DNA of 53,448 nt from an uncultured SAR86 cluster bacterium. GTDB lineage: Bacteria; Pseudomonadota; Gammaproteobacteria; Magnimaribacterales; AG-339-G14. The notes under the pieces were generated by a model. That model ran no database searches, was not told the DNA's origin, and saw only the letters and a list, made by a program, of their open reading frames with translations. The position numbers and the translations under genes were made by a program. The first letter of the stretch is position 1. Each line of letters opens with the position of its first letter. The stretch is from positions 1-53,448 of the forward strand of contig CACJRI010000002.1 of NCBI GenBank assembly GCA_902595715.1, in the 5' to 3' direction. Positions 30,042 to 39,574 of the stretch are shown here, piece after piece.

Positions 30042-30545
30042 ATGAAGGTTTTTTTAGTCGGGCCTATGGGTACGGGGAAGTCCACTACTGGAAGGAATTT
30101 ATCTGAAAAATTGGACTTTGATTTTTATGACACGGATAAATTGATTGAAAAAGTTGAAGGAAGAAAAATTAAAGATATTTTTGAACAAGATGGTGAAGAA
30201 TATTTTCGTCAAAAAGAGTCTGAAGCTTTGAGTGCAACTCAAACCCTCAAAAATGTGGTTATTGCTACTGGCGGAGGCATTGTAGAAAAAGAAGAAAACA
30301 GACTGTTCTTAGAGAATGAAGATAAAGTAATTTTTTTAGACTCCACCCCTGAGAGACAATACGAGAGAACTAAAGACAGCAGAAAACGTCCATTAATAAA
30401 CAATGGTGACAGATTGGAAATTTTAAAAAAGCTATATCAAAAAAGATTTAACTTTTATGAAGCTGTATCAAAGATAAAAATTTCTATGGATAATTTAAAT
30501 ACGGAAGAAATTTTGAAAAAAATAATTAATTTTTTGAATAAATGA
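30042..30545 (+). CDS. aroK: Shikimate kinase
   Basis: Phosphorylates shikimate on the way to chorismate. At 167 aa it has family length. The P-loop GPMGTGKS covers residues 7-14. FYDTDKLIE gives the shikimate and magnesium aspartates, the glycine-rich ATGGGIV binds shikimate, and KDSRKRPL is the lid arginine region. It overlaps aroB by 4 bases (ATGA), the standard aroKB pair. Confidence 0.96.
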   Translation: MKVFLVGPMGTGKSTTGRNLSEKLDFDFYDTDKLIEKVEGRKIKDIFEQDGEEYFRQKESEALSATQTLKNVVIATGGGIVEKEENRLFLENEDKVIFLDSTPERQYERTKDSRKRPLINNGDRLEILKKLYQKRFNFYEAVSKIKISMDNLNTEEILKKIINFLNK

Positions 30546-31630
30546 AAATTATCAATGTAAAAACAGATTCAAAAAACTATGAAATTAAGGTTGGTAATGA
30601 TTTACTTGGGTCAATACCTCTTAAAAAATTAGTTTCAGAAAAAGATATTTTATTGGTAATTGATAACAGAGTTCCTGAATTGTTAATTAACAAATTGAAG
30701 AGTAATTTGAAAAAATCTTCTTCAAAAAAAATCAATTCAATAAAAATTAATGCCTTGGAAAAGAATAAAAATATGTCATATCTTTCCAAGGTATATGACT
30801 TTTTAATAAGAAATAATTACTCAAGAGATTGTGTTATTTTTGGCATTGGTGGGGGTATCACCTGCGATATGACTGGTTTTATTGCCTCAACTTTTTTAAG
30901 AGGAGTTGATTTTGTTTTGGTGCCGTCAACATTATTATCACAGGTTGATGCAAGTATAGGTGGAAAAACTGGGGTCAATCACAAAGGATTTAAGAATATG
31001 ATTGGTACTTTTAACCAACCTGCTCAAGTTATTATTGATACTAAATTTCTTAAATCTCTATCAAAGTTAGAAATCCAATGTGGAATGATGGAAGTAATCA
31101 AACATGGCCTCATTTCAGATAAAAAATTTTTTGTTTGGCTTGAAAAAAACTTAAAACAAATCTTGTCTCTTAAACCTCAATTCATAGAAAAAGCTATAAA
31201 AAGATCAATCGAAATTAAAGCTGACGTTGTATCAAAAGATGAAAAAGAAAATGGAATTAGGGCTATTCTAAATTTTGGACATACCTTTGGACATGCATTA
31301 GAAACCATTGGCGAAAATAAGGTTTATGCTCATGGCGAAGCAGTGGCATTGGGAATGTTAGCAGCGACGAAACTTTCGGAAAGTAGTTTGGATTTAGATA
31401 ATAAAGTTTTTGATAGAGTTCTCTCCATAATTAAAAATACTGGCATTAAAGTAAACCTTAAGAAAAAAATAGTTCCAAAAAGGTTAATTAAATTGATGCA
31501 ATCTGACAAAAAAAAGAATAACAACCAGCTTAAATTCATTTTGCTAGAAAAAATTGGACAGGCAAAAATCAAAAGTATAAAAAATGAAGTTTTAATAGAA
31601 AATGCTATAAAAAATAGCTTATTTTATTAG
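30542..31630 (+). CDS. aroB: 3-dehydroquinate synthase
   Basis: Converts DAHP to 3-dehydroquinate using NAD and zinc. At 362 aa it has family length. The NAD loop GIGGGITCDMTGFIASTFLRG is present. The substrate and zinc residues are in the blocks VDASIGGKTGVNH, EVIKHG, LNFGHTFGHALE and HGEAVALGM. The gltB leader follows after 152 bases, so aroKB and gltBD may be separately controlled. Confidence 0.97.
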   Translation: MKIINVKTDSKNYEIKVGNDLLGSIPLKKLVSEKDILLVIDNRVPELLINKLKSNLKKSSSKKINSIKINALEKNKNMSYLSKVYDFLIRNNYSRDCVIFGIGGGITCDMTGFIASTFLRGVDFVLVPSTLLSQVDASIGGKTGVNHKGFKNMIGTFNQPAQVIIDTKFLKSLSKLEIQCGMMEVIKHGLISDKKFFVWLEKNLKQILSLKPQFIEKAIKRSIEIKADVVSKDEKENGIRAILNFGHTFGHALETIGENKVYAHGEAVALGMLAATKLSESSLDLDNKVFDRVLSIIKNTGIKVNLKKKIVPKRLIKLMQSDKKKNNNQLKFILLEKIGQAKIKSIKNEVLIENAIKNSLFY

Positions 31631-31641
31631 GAAAAGTTATA

Positions 31642-31658
31642 TGCACTACTTTGGTGCA
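31642..31658 (+). promoter_or_regulatory. NtrC-type enhancer site upstream of gltB
   Basis: TGCACTACTTTGGTGCA is a near-perfect dyad matching the NtrC consensus (TGCAC, five bases, GGTGCA with the inner T). Its centre lies about 82 bases before the transcription start predicted from the GG/GC element at 31706-31720. This is visible in the sequence; NtrC binding is inference. Confidence 0.5.
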
Positions 31659-31705
31659 AAAATAAAATATATATTCTGATAAATTTATATTCCTTTTTAT
31701 ATGGG

Positions 31706-31720
31706 GGGCATATCACATGC
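31706..31720 (+). promoter_or_regulatory. Possible sigma-54-type promoter of gltBD
   Basis: GGGCATATCACATGC has the invariant GG and GC with the correct 10-base spacing and keeps GGCA and TGC of the consensus, but not the rest. The start would be near 31732. It overlaps the first of two dyads, so it may instead be part of an operator. Support comes mainly from the NtrC-like site upstream. Confidence 0.35.
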
Positions 31721-31760
31721 CTTAAAAGTGACGCATTGTCCATGCGTTAAAAGGGCATAT
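31707..31760 (+). repeat. Two imperfect 25-base tandem dyads in the gltB leader
   Basis: GGCAT-ATCAC-ATGCC (31707-31721) and ACGCAT-TGTCC-ATGCGT (31731-31747) are inverted repeats with identical 5-base loops. Each is followed by TTAAAAG, and their GCAT motifs start 25 bases apart. GGGCATAT recurs at 31706-31713 and 31753-31760. The arrangement looks like a double operator or a pair of small RNA hairpins just before the gltB start. Confidence 0.5.
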
Positions 31761-31782
31761 TACTAATAGAGATGTAGGTAGT

Positions 31783-34700
31783 GTGCTGAAAAAAAATATT
31801 AAAAATTTAGAAGTTAGGCCAAAAAAACAAGGCCTCTATGACCCAGAATTTGAGAAAGATTCGTGCGGTGTAGGTCTTGTTGCAAACATCAAAGGCGTCC
31901 CTTCTAGGGAAATCATGGATGATGCTTACATCATTAACTCTAGAATGGATCATAGAGGGGGTTGTGGTTTTGAGGAAAATACTGGGGATGGTGCAGGTAT
32001 TCTCCTAGCTCTTCCTCATGTTTTTTTTAAAGAAGAAGCACAAAAACTTAAGATCAATCTTCCTGAGAAAGGAAAATATGCTGTAGGAAATATTTTTTTT
32101 CCACAAAAAGAATCCGAGAAAAAATTCTGCAAAAAAACTATTGAAGATGTTTTAAGAAACGAAAAACTCGAATTATTAGGCTGGCGAAAAGTTCCAATTG
32201 ATTCTAAAAAGGCTGATGTCGGACCAGCCGCTTTAGATTGCAAGCCGGAAATTGAACAAATTTTTATCAAGGCTCCAAAGAATATTAATCAAAATGATTT
32301 TGAAAGGAAGCTTTATCTAGTAAGAAAAATATTTACTAAAAAATTAAGACAGGAAAGTAATCTTTCTCAAGCTTTGATGTTTTATGCGTGTAGCTTATCT
32401 TCAAGATTGATTGTATACAAAGGCATGTTAACACCCTCTCAACTTTTTCCTTTTTTTCCTGACTTAGAGAACAAAACTTTTGAAACCCATCTTGCGATGG
32501 TGCACTCAAGATTCAGCACAAATACTTTTCCATCTTGGGATAGAGCACAACCCTGCAGATATATGTGTCATAACGGAGAAATCAATACATTAAAAGGGAA
32601 CATGAACCTTATGCAGTCCCGACAAGGGAAAGCATCTAGCGATTTATTCAAGAAGAAAATAAATAAACTTTTTCCAATAGCCGAACCAGACTGCTCAGAT
32701 TCAGGCAGTTTCGATAATGTTCTAGAGCTCTTGATCATGACGGGTAGAAAACTACCCGAGGCTGTGATGATGATGATTCCCGAGGCATGGCAAAACGATA
32801 AGAATATGTCAAAGGCTAAAAAAGACTTTTATCAATATTCTTCTTCTCTTATGGAACCTTGGGACGGACCGGCTTCTATAGTTTTTACTGATGGCACGCA
32901 AGTTGGAGCGGTTTTAGATAGAAATGGTCTCAGACCCAGTAGGTTTTATGTTACTGACAACGATAAGGTAATCATGGCATCTGAAGTTGGCGTTCTGGAA
33001 GTTGAGCCCAAAACAGTTTTAAGAAAAGGTAGGCTCCAGCCAGGTAAGATGTTTTTAATTGACTTTGATAAAGGAAAATTAATATCTGACGAGGAAATAA
33101 AGAAAGAAGTAGCTAATCAGAATCCTTATGGAGATTGGAATAGAAATCAAATCATTGAGTTAGATAGTCTGCCTGATAGATCAAAAAAATATGCGGTTTC
33201 GGATTTGATTTCAAAAATGAAAGCTTTTGGATATACAACTGAAACTTTGGAATTCATGTTACTCCCTTTAGTTACAGAGTTGAGAGATCCTCTAGGGTCT
33301 ATGGGAAATGATGCAGCGCTTGCTTGTTTATCTGATAAACCTAGGATGATTTACGATTACTTCAAGCAACTATTTGCACAAATTACAAATCCTCCAATAG
33401 ACTCTATTCGAGAAGAAATCATCATGTCTTTGGAATGCTTGATTGGTCCTGAAGGCAACCTTCTTTCTACAGATGAAAATAACGTTAAAAGATTAAGACT
33501 AGAGCATCCTATCCTCTCTAATGAAGAACTAGAGAAAATAAGATCAATTAAGACTAAAGGTTACAAATCAAAAACCATAGATATTACTTATAAAAAAGGG
33601 TCTGGGGAAAAAGGACTGATAAAAGCTCTGGATAAAATTTGTAAGGAATCCTTAAAAGCAATCGATGAGGGATACTCATTTATAATTCTTTCCGATAAAA
33701 GCATTGCTTCGGATAAATTAGCTTTAAGCACTCTTCTTGCTTGTTCAACAGTTCATAATTTTTTAGTCAAAAAAGAAAAAAGAACCCAAATAGGTATTGT
33801 TTTGGAGTCCGGCGAAGCCAGGGAAGTTCACCACCATTGTTTATTGATTGGTTATGGTGCCGATGCAATTAATCCATATCTAGCCTTTGCTGTTCTGGAA
33901 AAATCATTAGAAGATGGAGTTTTAGAAGATAAAAAGCTGAATAATTCTTCTGACCTTGTTAAGGCATATAAAAAAGGAGTAGCCAAAGGTATGTTAAAGG
34001 TCATGGCAAAAATGGGAATTTCCACTTTGCAATCTTACAAGGGAGCACAGATCTTTGAGGCTGTTGGGCTTTCAGATGAAATCATTGAAAAATCTTTTCC
34101 TGGAACTCCAAGTAGAGTTCAGGGTGTAACTTTCGATATCCTGTCTGAAGAAATGGAAAGACGTCATCTGATTGGTTTTCCTGAAAATCTAGAAAATAAT
34201 GTTACTTCATTGCCAAATCCAGGAGATTTTCATTGGAGAAACGGAGGGGATTCTCATATGTGGGATCCTAAATCCATTTCAGCGCTTCAAATTGCTGCAA
34301 GAAATAATGATGAGTCGGCATATTGGAACTTCTCAAATCATGCTAATGAAGAGACTACTAAGAATAGTACTTTGAGAGGCTTGATGAAGTTTAAATTTTC
34401 TAAGAATCCCGTTCCTCTAGATAAAGTAGAACCAGAAAAAGAGATTGTAAAAAGATTCGCTACAGGAGCTATGTCCCTTGGATCAATATCAACAGAAGCT
34501 CATGAATCGTTAGCTCTTGCCATGAATAAATTAGGTGGAAAATCTAATACTGGAGAAGGTGGAGAAGATCCGATTAGATTTAAACCTCTTGAAGATGGAA
34601 GTTCTAAAAGGTCCGCAATCAAGCAAGTAGCTTCAGGTAGGTTTGGTGTCACTATGTGGTATTTGACAAATGCTGATGAATTGCAAATCAAAATAGCCCA

Positions 34701-36342
34701 AGGTGCAAAGCCAGGAGAAGGTGGAGAGCTGCCTGGTACAAAGGTTGATAAATACATAGCTAAAATTAGACATTCAACGCCAGGCGTCGGGTTGATTAGC
34801 CCTCCTCCACATCACGATATCTATTCAATAGAAGATATTGCTCAGTTAATACACGATTTAAAAAATGCAAACAGAAGTTCAAGAATTAGCGTAAAACTTG
34901 TTTCTGAAATTGGGGTAGGAACTATTGCCGCTGGAGTTGTGAAAGCGAAAACAGATCATCTGGTAATTGCTGGACATGACGGTGGTACAGGTGCCTCGCC
35001 TCTAACCTCTATCAAACATGCTGGGCTTCCTTGGGAACTAGGAATTGCGGAAACTCACCAAACTTTGGTCATGAATAACTTAAGATCAAGAGTTGTTCTG
35101 CAAACTGACGGTCAACTTAAAACTGGTCGAGATGTTGCTATAGCTGCCATATTAGGCGCTGAAGAATTTGGCTTTTCTACAGCCCCACTTGTTACTCTGG
35201 GATGTATTATGATGAGAAAGTGTCATCTAAATACCTGTCCAGTAGGAATTGCTACACAAGATAAGGAACTTAGAAAGAAATTTAAAGGTAGTCCAGAGAA
35301 TGTCGTAAATTACCTCTTTATGGTTGCAAAGGAATTAAGAATGATCATGGCAAATCTTGGTATTACTAAGTTAGATGATTTGATTGGTAGAGTTGATCTT
35401 CTCGAAATGGATAAAGCTATAGATCATTGGAAAAGAGATGGATTGGATCTATCTAAAATTCTCTCACCTGCTGAAATAATTTATAAAGATACTGAGGTCT
35501 TCAATACTCAAAAGCAGAATCACAATTTAGAAAAGTCTCTTGATATTAAATTATTAAAGAAAATTAAGAGCCATATCAAAACCAAAAAAAGAATTGTTAT
35601 TGACTCAAGAATTGGAAATACCAATCGCGTGTTTGGCACAATCATTTCCAACGAAGTAGCAAAATCCTGGGGAGCAGCTGGCCTACCTAATGATACCTTA
35701 AGATTTAATCTTACTGGTTCAGCAGGACAAAGTTTTGGAGCTTGGGCAACCAAAGGCATGACTCTTTCTTTAGAAGGCGATGCCAATGATTATGTTGGCA
35801 AAGGTTTGTCAGGAGGCAAATTAATCATCTATCCTCCAGCTGATAGTAGTTTCATTCCAAATGAAAATATAATTTTAGGAAATGTTGCGCTTTATGGAGC
35901 AACTGATGGCGAAGCTTACTTTAGAGGAATAGCTGCTGAAAGATTTTGTGTTAGAAATAGTGGCGCAAAAGTGGTTGTAGAGGGAATTGGCGATCATGGC
36001 TGTGAATACATGACAGGAGGAAGAGCTGTAATCTTGGGCCCTACCGGAAGAAATTTTGGTGCTGGAATGAGTGGCGGCATAGCTTACGTTTACGATCCCA
36101 AAAATAATTTTAAAAAGAATTGCAATATGAGTACTTTCGATTTAGAAAAACTTGTTATAAATGAAGATAAAGAAGAATTAAAAACACTCGTCTCAAATCA
36201 CCACAGATATACTAAGTCAGATGTCGCCGAAAAGATTTTATCTAATTGGGATAAAGAACTTGATAACTTTAAGAAAGTTATGCCAATTGACTTCAAAAGA
36301 GTGCTTATGGAAACGAACAATCAAAAATTAAAAGTAAGCTAA
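31783..36342 (+). CDS. gltB: Glutamate synthase large subunit
   Basis: The NADPH-GOGAT large chain makes two glutamates from glutamine and 2-oxoglutarate. At 1519 aa it has family length. A short propeptide precedes Cys28 (DSCGVG), the N-terminal nucleophile of the glutaminase domain after processing. The FMN domain lies about 800-1190, with a 3Fe-4S site of three cysteines spaced C-X5-C-X4-C near residue 1141 (CIMMRKCHLNTCPVG). The GXGXG structural domain runs about 1240-1430. A GTG start is used, since the nearby upstream ATG is followed by a stop. It overlaps gltD by 1 base. Its leader carries NtrC-like and dyad elements. Confidence 0.98.
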   Translation: MLKKNIKNLEVRPKKQGLYDPEFEKDSCGVGLVANIKGVPSREIMDDAYIINSRMDHRGGCGFEENTGDGAGILLALPHVFFKEEAQKLKINLPEKGKYAVGNIFFPQKESEKKFCKKTIEDVLRNEKLELLGWRKVPIDSKKADVGPAALDCKPEIEQIFIKAPKNINQNDFERKLYLVRKIFTKKLRQESNLSQALMFYACSLSSRLIVYKGMLTPSQLFPFFPDLENKTFETHLAMVHSRFSTNTFPSWDRAQPCRYMCHNGEINTLKGNMNLMQSRQGKASSDLFKKKINKLFPIAEPDCSDSGSFDNVLELLIMTGRKLPEAVMMMIPEAWQNDKNMSKAKKDFYQYSSSLMEPWDGPASIVFTDGTQVGAVLDRNGLRPSRFYVTDNDKVIMASEVGVLEVEPKTVLRKGRLQPGKMFLIDFDKGKLISDEEIKKEVANQNPYGDWNRNQIIELDSLPDRSKKYAVSDLISKMKAFGYTTETLEFMLLPLVTELRDPLGSMGNDAALACLSDKPRMIYDYFKQLFAQITNPPIDSIREEIIMSLECLIGPEGNLLSTDENNVKRLRLEHPILSNEELEKIRSIKTKGYKSKTIDITYKKGSGEKGLIKALDKICKESLKAIDEGYSFIILSDKSIASDKLALSTLLACSTVHNFLVKKEKRTQIGIVLESGEAREVHHHCLLIGYGADAINPYLAFAVLEKSLEDGVLEDKKLNNSSDLVKAYKKGVAKGMLKVMAKMGISTLQSYKGAQIFEAVGLSDEIIEKSFPGTPSRVQGVTFDILSEEMERRHLIGFPENLENNVTSLPNPGDFHWRNGGDSHMWDPKSISALQIAARNNDESAYWNFSNHANEETTKNSTLRGLMKFKFSKNPVPLDKVEPEKEIVKRFATGAMSLGSISTEAHESLALAMNKLGGKSNTGEGGEDPIRFKPLEDGSSKRSAIKQVASGRFGVTMWYLTNADELQIKIAQGAKPGEGGELPGTKVDKYIAKIRHSTPGVGLISPPPHHDIYSIEDIAQLIHDLKNANRSSRISVKLVSEIGVGTIAAGVVKAKTDHLVIAGHDGGTGASPLTSIKHAGLPWELGIAETHQTLVMNNLRSRVVLQTDGQLKTGRDVAIAAILGAEEFGFSTAPLVTLGCIMMRKCHLNTCPVGIATQDKELRKKFKGSPENVVNYLFMVAKELRMIMANLGITKLDDLIGRVDLLEMDKAIDHWKRDGLDLSKILSPAEIIYKDTEVFNTQKQNHNLEKSLDIKLLKKIKSHIKTKKRIVIDSRIGNTNRVFGTIISNEVAKSWGAAGLPNDTLRFNLTGSAGQSFGAWATKGMTLSLEGDANDYVGKGLSGGKLIIYPPADSSFIPNENIILGNVALYGATDGEAYFRGIAAERFCVRNSGAKVVVEGIGDHGCEYMTGGRAVILGPTGRNFGAGMSGGIAYVYDPKNNFKKNCNMSTFDLEKLVINEDKEELKTLVSNHHRYTKSDVAEKILSNWDKELDNFKKVMPIDFKRVLMETNNQKLKVS

Positions 36343-37793
36343 TGGGTAAAGTAACAGGATTTAAAGAATTCGAAAGAGAAGTTGAGCCTTACCGAAGTCC
36401 CAAGAAAAGAGTTCTGGATTTCAAAGAAATTTATACCGATCACGATGAATCGCTCTTAAACACTCAGGCGTCGAGATGTATGAATTGTGGGGTGCCATTT
36501 TGTCAATCAGGAGAAGGCTGCCCTGTTTATAACTTGATTCCAGAATGGAACGATCTGGTATACAACGAAAAGTGGGAAGAAGCCTTTGCGAGACTTTTAA
36601 AAACTAATAATTTTCCGGAAGTTACTGGCAGAGTTTGTCCTGCAGTATGTGAAGGTGCTTGCGTTTTAGGCATCACAGAGACTCCAGTTACAATTAAAAA
36701 TCTAGAATTTGCAATTGCTGACAAAGGGATTGAATCGGGTTGGATAAAACCTGTTATTCCTAAGAAAAGAACCAATAAAAAAATAGCCATTGTTGGTTCA
36801 GGACCTGCGGGTCTATCTGCCGCGCAACAACTTAATAGCGTTGGTCACTCCATAAACGTATATGAAAGAGCAGACAGAATTGGCGGTCTAATGATGTATG
36901 GAATCCCTAATATGAAGCTGGATAAATCCATTATTGATATGAGAGTAGATATCATGGAAGAAGAAGGAATAAAATTTCACACCAATTGCGACGTTGGTGG
37001 CAAAGGAAAAAACTCTGTATCGATGGAAAAACTCATTAAGGAAAACGATATTGTTTTACTTACTACAGGAGCAACCAAACCAAGAGATTTGCCCATAAAG
37101 AATAGAGATGGTGAAGGTGTCTATTTTGCTATGGAGTTTTTGGGTCAAAATACAAAAAGTCTATTGGACAGTAATTTGAAAGACGATAGCTTTATCAATG
37201 CTAAAGGTAAAGACGTGATTGTTATTGGTGGCGGAGATACTGGTAATGACTGTTTGGGTACATCACTAAGACATGGTTGTAAAAGCCTTACAAACTTTGA
37301 AATACTTCCTGAATTGCCAAAAGAAAGATTGGATAATAATCCGTGGCCTATATTTCCTAGGGTATACAAAGTTGATTATGGTCATGAAGAATCCAGAGAA
37401 GTATTCGGTAAAGATCCTAGAGAATACTCAGTTTCTGGAAAAGAGTTTTTGAGAGACAAAAATGGAAATCTTACTGGAATCAAAACTGTAAAAGTTGATA
37501 AAGACTTTAAAGAAATCAAAGGAACAGAACAAATTTGGAAGGCTGATTTAATTTTCTTAGCGATGGGCTTTCTTGGACCTGAGGACTACTTAAATAAAAA
37601 ATTAAAACTTGAATTAGACGAAAGGTCTAACTTCAAGGCAGAGCATAATATCCATCAAACTTCTCATCCTAAGGTCTTTGCAGCTGGTGACTGTCGTAGA
37701 GGTCAGTCTTTAGTTGTTTGGGCTATCAACGAAGGACGAGCTGCAGCTCGAGAAATAGATAAAAAGATTATGGGTAAAACTACCCTAGTCTAG
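36342..37793 (+). CDS. gltD: Glutamate synthase small subunit
   Basis: Carries electrons from NADPH through FAD and two 4Fe-4S clusters to GltB. At 483 aa it has family length. The N-terminal cysteine clusters are CMNCGVPFCQSGEGCP and VCPAVCEGAC. FAD binds at IVGSGPAGLSAAQQL and NADPH at VIGGGDTGNDC. The C-terminal FAAGDCRRGQSLVVWAINEG is the second FAD contact. It shares 1 base with the gltB end and overlaps the convergent tesB gene by 4 bases. Confidence 0.98.
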   Translation: MGKVTGFKEFEREVEPYRSPKKRVLDFKEIYTDHDESLLNTQASRCMNCGVPFCQSGEGCPVYNLIPEWNDLVYNEKWEEAFARLLKTNNFPEVTGRVCPAVCEGACVLGITETPVTIKNLEFAIADKGIESGWIKPVIPKKRTNKKIAIVGSGPAGLSAAQQLNSVGHSINVYERADRIGGLMMYGIPNMKLDKSIIDMRVDIMEEEGIKFHTNCDVGGKGKNSVSMEKLIKENDIVLLTTGATKPRDLPIKNRDGEGVYFAMEFLGQNTKSLLDSNLKDDSFINAKGKDVIVIGGGDTGNDCLGTSLRHGCKSLTNFEILPELPKERLDNNPWPIFPRVYKVDYGHEESREVFGKDPREYSVSGKEFLRDKNGNLTGIKTVKVDKDFKEIKGTEQIWKADLIFLAMGFLGPEDYLNKKLKLELDERSNFKAEHNIHQTSHPKVFAAGDCRRGQSLVVWAINEGRAAAREIDKKIMGKTTLV

Positions 37794-38674
37794 GTCTTTT
37801 TAGTTTTTATTTGCCTCATCAGCCCTTCTTGAATAGCTGAGGCTACTAGCTTTCCATCTTCTGTGTAAACGGTTCCCCTATTAAAGCCTTTCGCATTACT
37901 TGCACTTGGACTATCAGTAACATATAAGAGCCATTCATCTGCTCTGAAAGGTCTATGAAACCACATCGCATGGTCTATGCTTGCTGACATAACCCTTCTA
38001 TTCATGCCTCCCCAACTAATACCGTGTGGCAATTGAGCAGTACTTAATAGTCCAAAATCTGAAGCATAAGCCAAAATATTTTGATGAACCAAAATATCGT
38101 CAGGTAACTTACCGTTAGCTTTCATCCAAGTGTGTTTGAAAGGTGGTTTCTTTTCTGAATTCATAGGACTATATTGTTCAACAGTTCTGAGCTCAACGGC
38201 CTTTTCTCTAAGAAAACCATCTCTAAACTCTTTTGGTATTTCATCAATCATTGCTTCTCTTAATTCTCTTTCGCTTTGTAAATCATTTGGTCCTGGCACA
38301 TCAGGCATATCGAATTGATGTTCAAAGCCTCCTTCATCAATTTGAAAAGAAACAATCATATTGAATATGACTTCACCATTTTGAATCGCATCTACTGTTC
38401 TTGTGGTAAAACTCCCCCCATCTCGAATTCTTACGACGTTATAGACTATTGGCATATCAATCCTGCCTGGCCTTAAGAAATATGCGTGAAAGGAATGAGC
38501 ATACCTTTTTTCTTCTATGGTGTTGTAGGCAGCACTGAGAGATTGACCAAGCACTTGTCCACCAAAAACTCTTCCCCAGGCAGTTTTTTCGCATTCGCCT
38601 CGATATAGATTTTCCTCTAGCCTTTCAAGATTCAGGGTTTCTACCAAGTCGTCTAAACTTTTTTGTGTAGACAT
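37790..38674 (-). CDS. tesB: Acyl-CoA thioesterase II
   Basis: Hydrolyses medium- and long-chain acyl-CoA. The 294 aa protein is a tandem double-hotdog. The N-terminal half has WGRVFGGQVLGQSL and the C-terminal half ASIDHAMWFHRPF, with the catalytic Asp in SIDH, a Ser/Thr around DSPSASNAKG and the Gln in AIQEGLMR. These match the Asp-Thr-Gln triad region of E. coli TesB. It sits between gltD (convergent) and cysE, whose stop lies 3 bases upstream of it. Lipid turnover in the cytosol is likely. Confidence 0.94.
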   Translation of the reverse strand: MSTQKSLDDLVETLNLERLEENLYRGECEKTAWGRVFGGQVLGQSLSAAYNTIEEKRYAHSFHAYFLRPGRIDMPIVYNVVRIRDGGSFTTRTVDAIQNGEVIFNMIVSFQIDEGGFEHQFDMPDVPGPNDLQSERELREAMIDEIPKEFRDGFLREKAVELRTVEQYSPMNSEKKPPFKHTWMKANGKLPDDILVHQNILAYASDFGLLSTAQLPHGISWGGMNRRVMSASIDHAMWFHRPFRADEWLLYVTDSPSASNAKGFNRGTVYTEDGKLVASAIQEGLMRQIKTKKT

Positions 38675-38677
38675 GAT

Positions 38678-39460
38678 TTAAGCCTCTTCTATAGTGTGAT
38701 CAACATCCGTTGCAGGTTTTTCGGAAGATGGTTTACCAACAACTATTGCTGGGACTCCAGCAACTGTTGTGTTTGGTTCAACATCTGAAAGCACCACACT
38801 GCCGGCAGCAACTTTAGCGCCCTTACCAATTTCCACATTACCTAAAATTTGTGCTGCTGAGCTTATTAAAACTCCCTCGCGAACTTTTGGATGTCTATCT
38901 CCAGTTTCTTTTCCAGTACCTCCAAGAGTAACGCCTTGAAAAATTGATACATCGTTTTCTATTATCGAAGTCTCTCCAATGACAATTCCAGTTGCATGAT
39001 CCAACATCACTCCGTGTCCTATTTCTGCCTTTGGGTGAATATCTACCTCATATATGGCGGAACTTCTGCTTTGGATGAAATATGCAAAAACTTCTTGTTT
39101 TGCTTTCATAAAATAATTTGCGATTCTATGGGCTTGTAATGCAGCAAATCCTTTTGAAAATAATAACGTAAATACAAACCCGCTTGATGCAGGATCTCTT
39201 TCCTTAACTGCCTTTAAGTCAATGACTGCTTTTTCTAAAAAATCTACATTAGAAAAAACCTCATTAAACTTATCTCTCAAAATTTCAGATGAATATTCTT
39301 TTGTAGCTAAGTCGTCAGCAAGTTTTGACGATAAAGAATTATCTAAACCTTTGCAAGATAAAATCTTTTTTTGAAAAAGACTTTCCGATTCTGGTTCTAA
39401 GGAAATTTTATTTTTGCTTTCTTTGAGAATCTCGTCCCAAATGTCATCTACAATAGCCAT
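38678..39460 (-). CDS. cysE: Serine O-acetyltransferase
   Basis: Makes O-acetylserine for cysteine synthesis. The 260 aa protein has an N-terminal helical domain followed by left-handed beta-helix hexapeptide repeats (about 135-245). The catalytic His/Asp pair lies in LDHATGIVIGET, with the acetyl-CoA loop QGVTLGGTGKETGDRHP. The C-terminal tail after the repeats may mediate cysteine synthase binding and feedback inhibition, though its last residues do not end in the usual isoleucine. It is divergent from the cobS-like gene across 114 bases. Confidence 0.95.
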   Translation of the reverse strand: MAIVDDIWDEILKESKNKISLEPESESLFQKKILSCKGLDNSLSSKLADDLATKEYSSEILRDKFNEVFSNVDFLEKAVIDLKAVKERDPASSGFVFTLLFSKGFAALQAHRIANYFMKAKQEVFAYFIQSRSSAIYEVDIHPKAEIGHGVMLDHATGIVIGETSIIENDVSIFQGVTLGGTGKETGDRHPKVREGVLISSAAQILGNVEIGKGAKVAAGSVVLSDVEPNTTVAGVPAIVVGKPSSEKPATDVDHTIEEA

Positions 39461-39517
39461 AAGATAATTTTTTAAGACGCAAGTCTAAGGCAAGTTAACT
39501 CAAATTTATATATTTTC

Positions 39518-39545
39518 TTGCTGTTTTTTTTTAAAAAAGGATAAT
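39518..39545 (+). promoter_or_regulatory. Candidate sigma-70 promoter of the cobS-like gene
   Basis: TTGCTG (39518-39523) and GATAAT (39540-39545) are 16 bases apart, separated by a T/A tract. This gives a leader of about 25 bases. No other convincing pair is seen in the 114-base cysE-cobS gap. Confidence 0.45.
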
Positions 39546-39574
39546 GTTCATTCACCCTTAAGACCAGTAAATAT

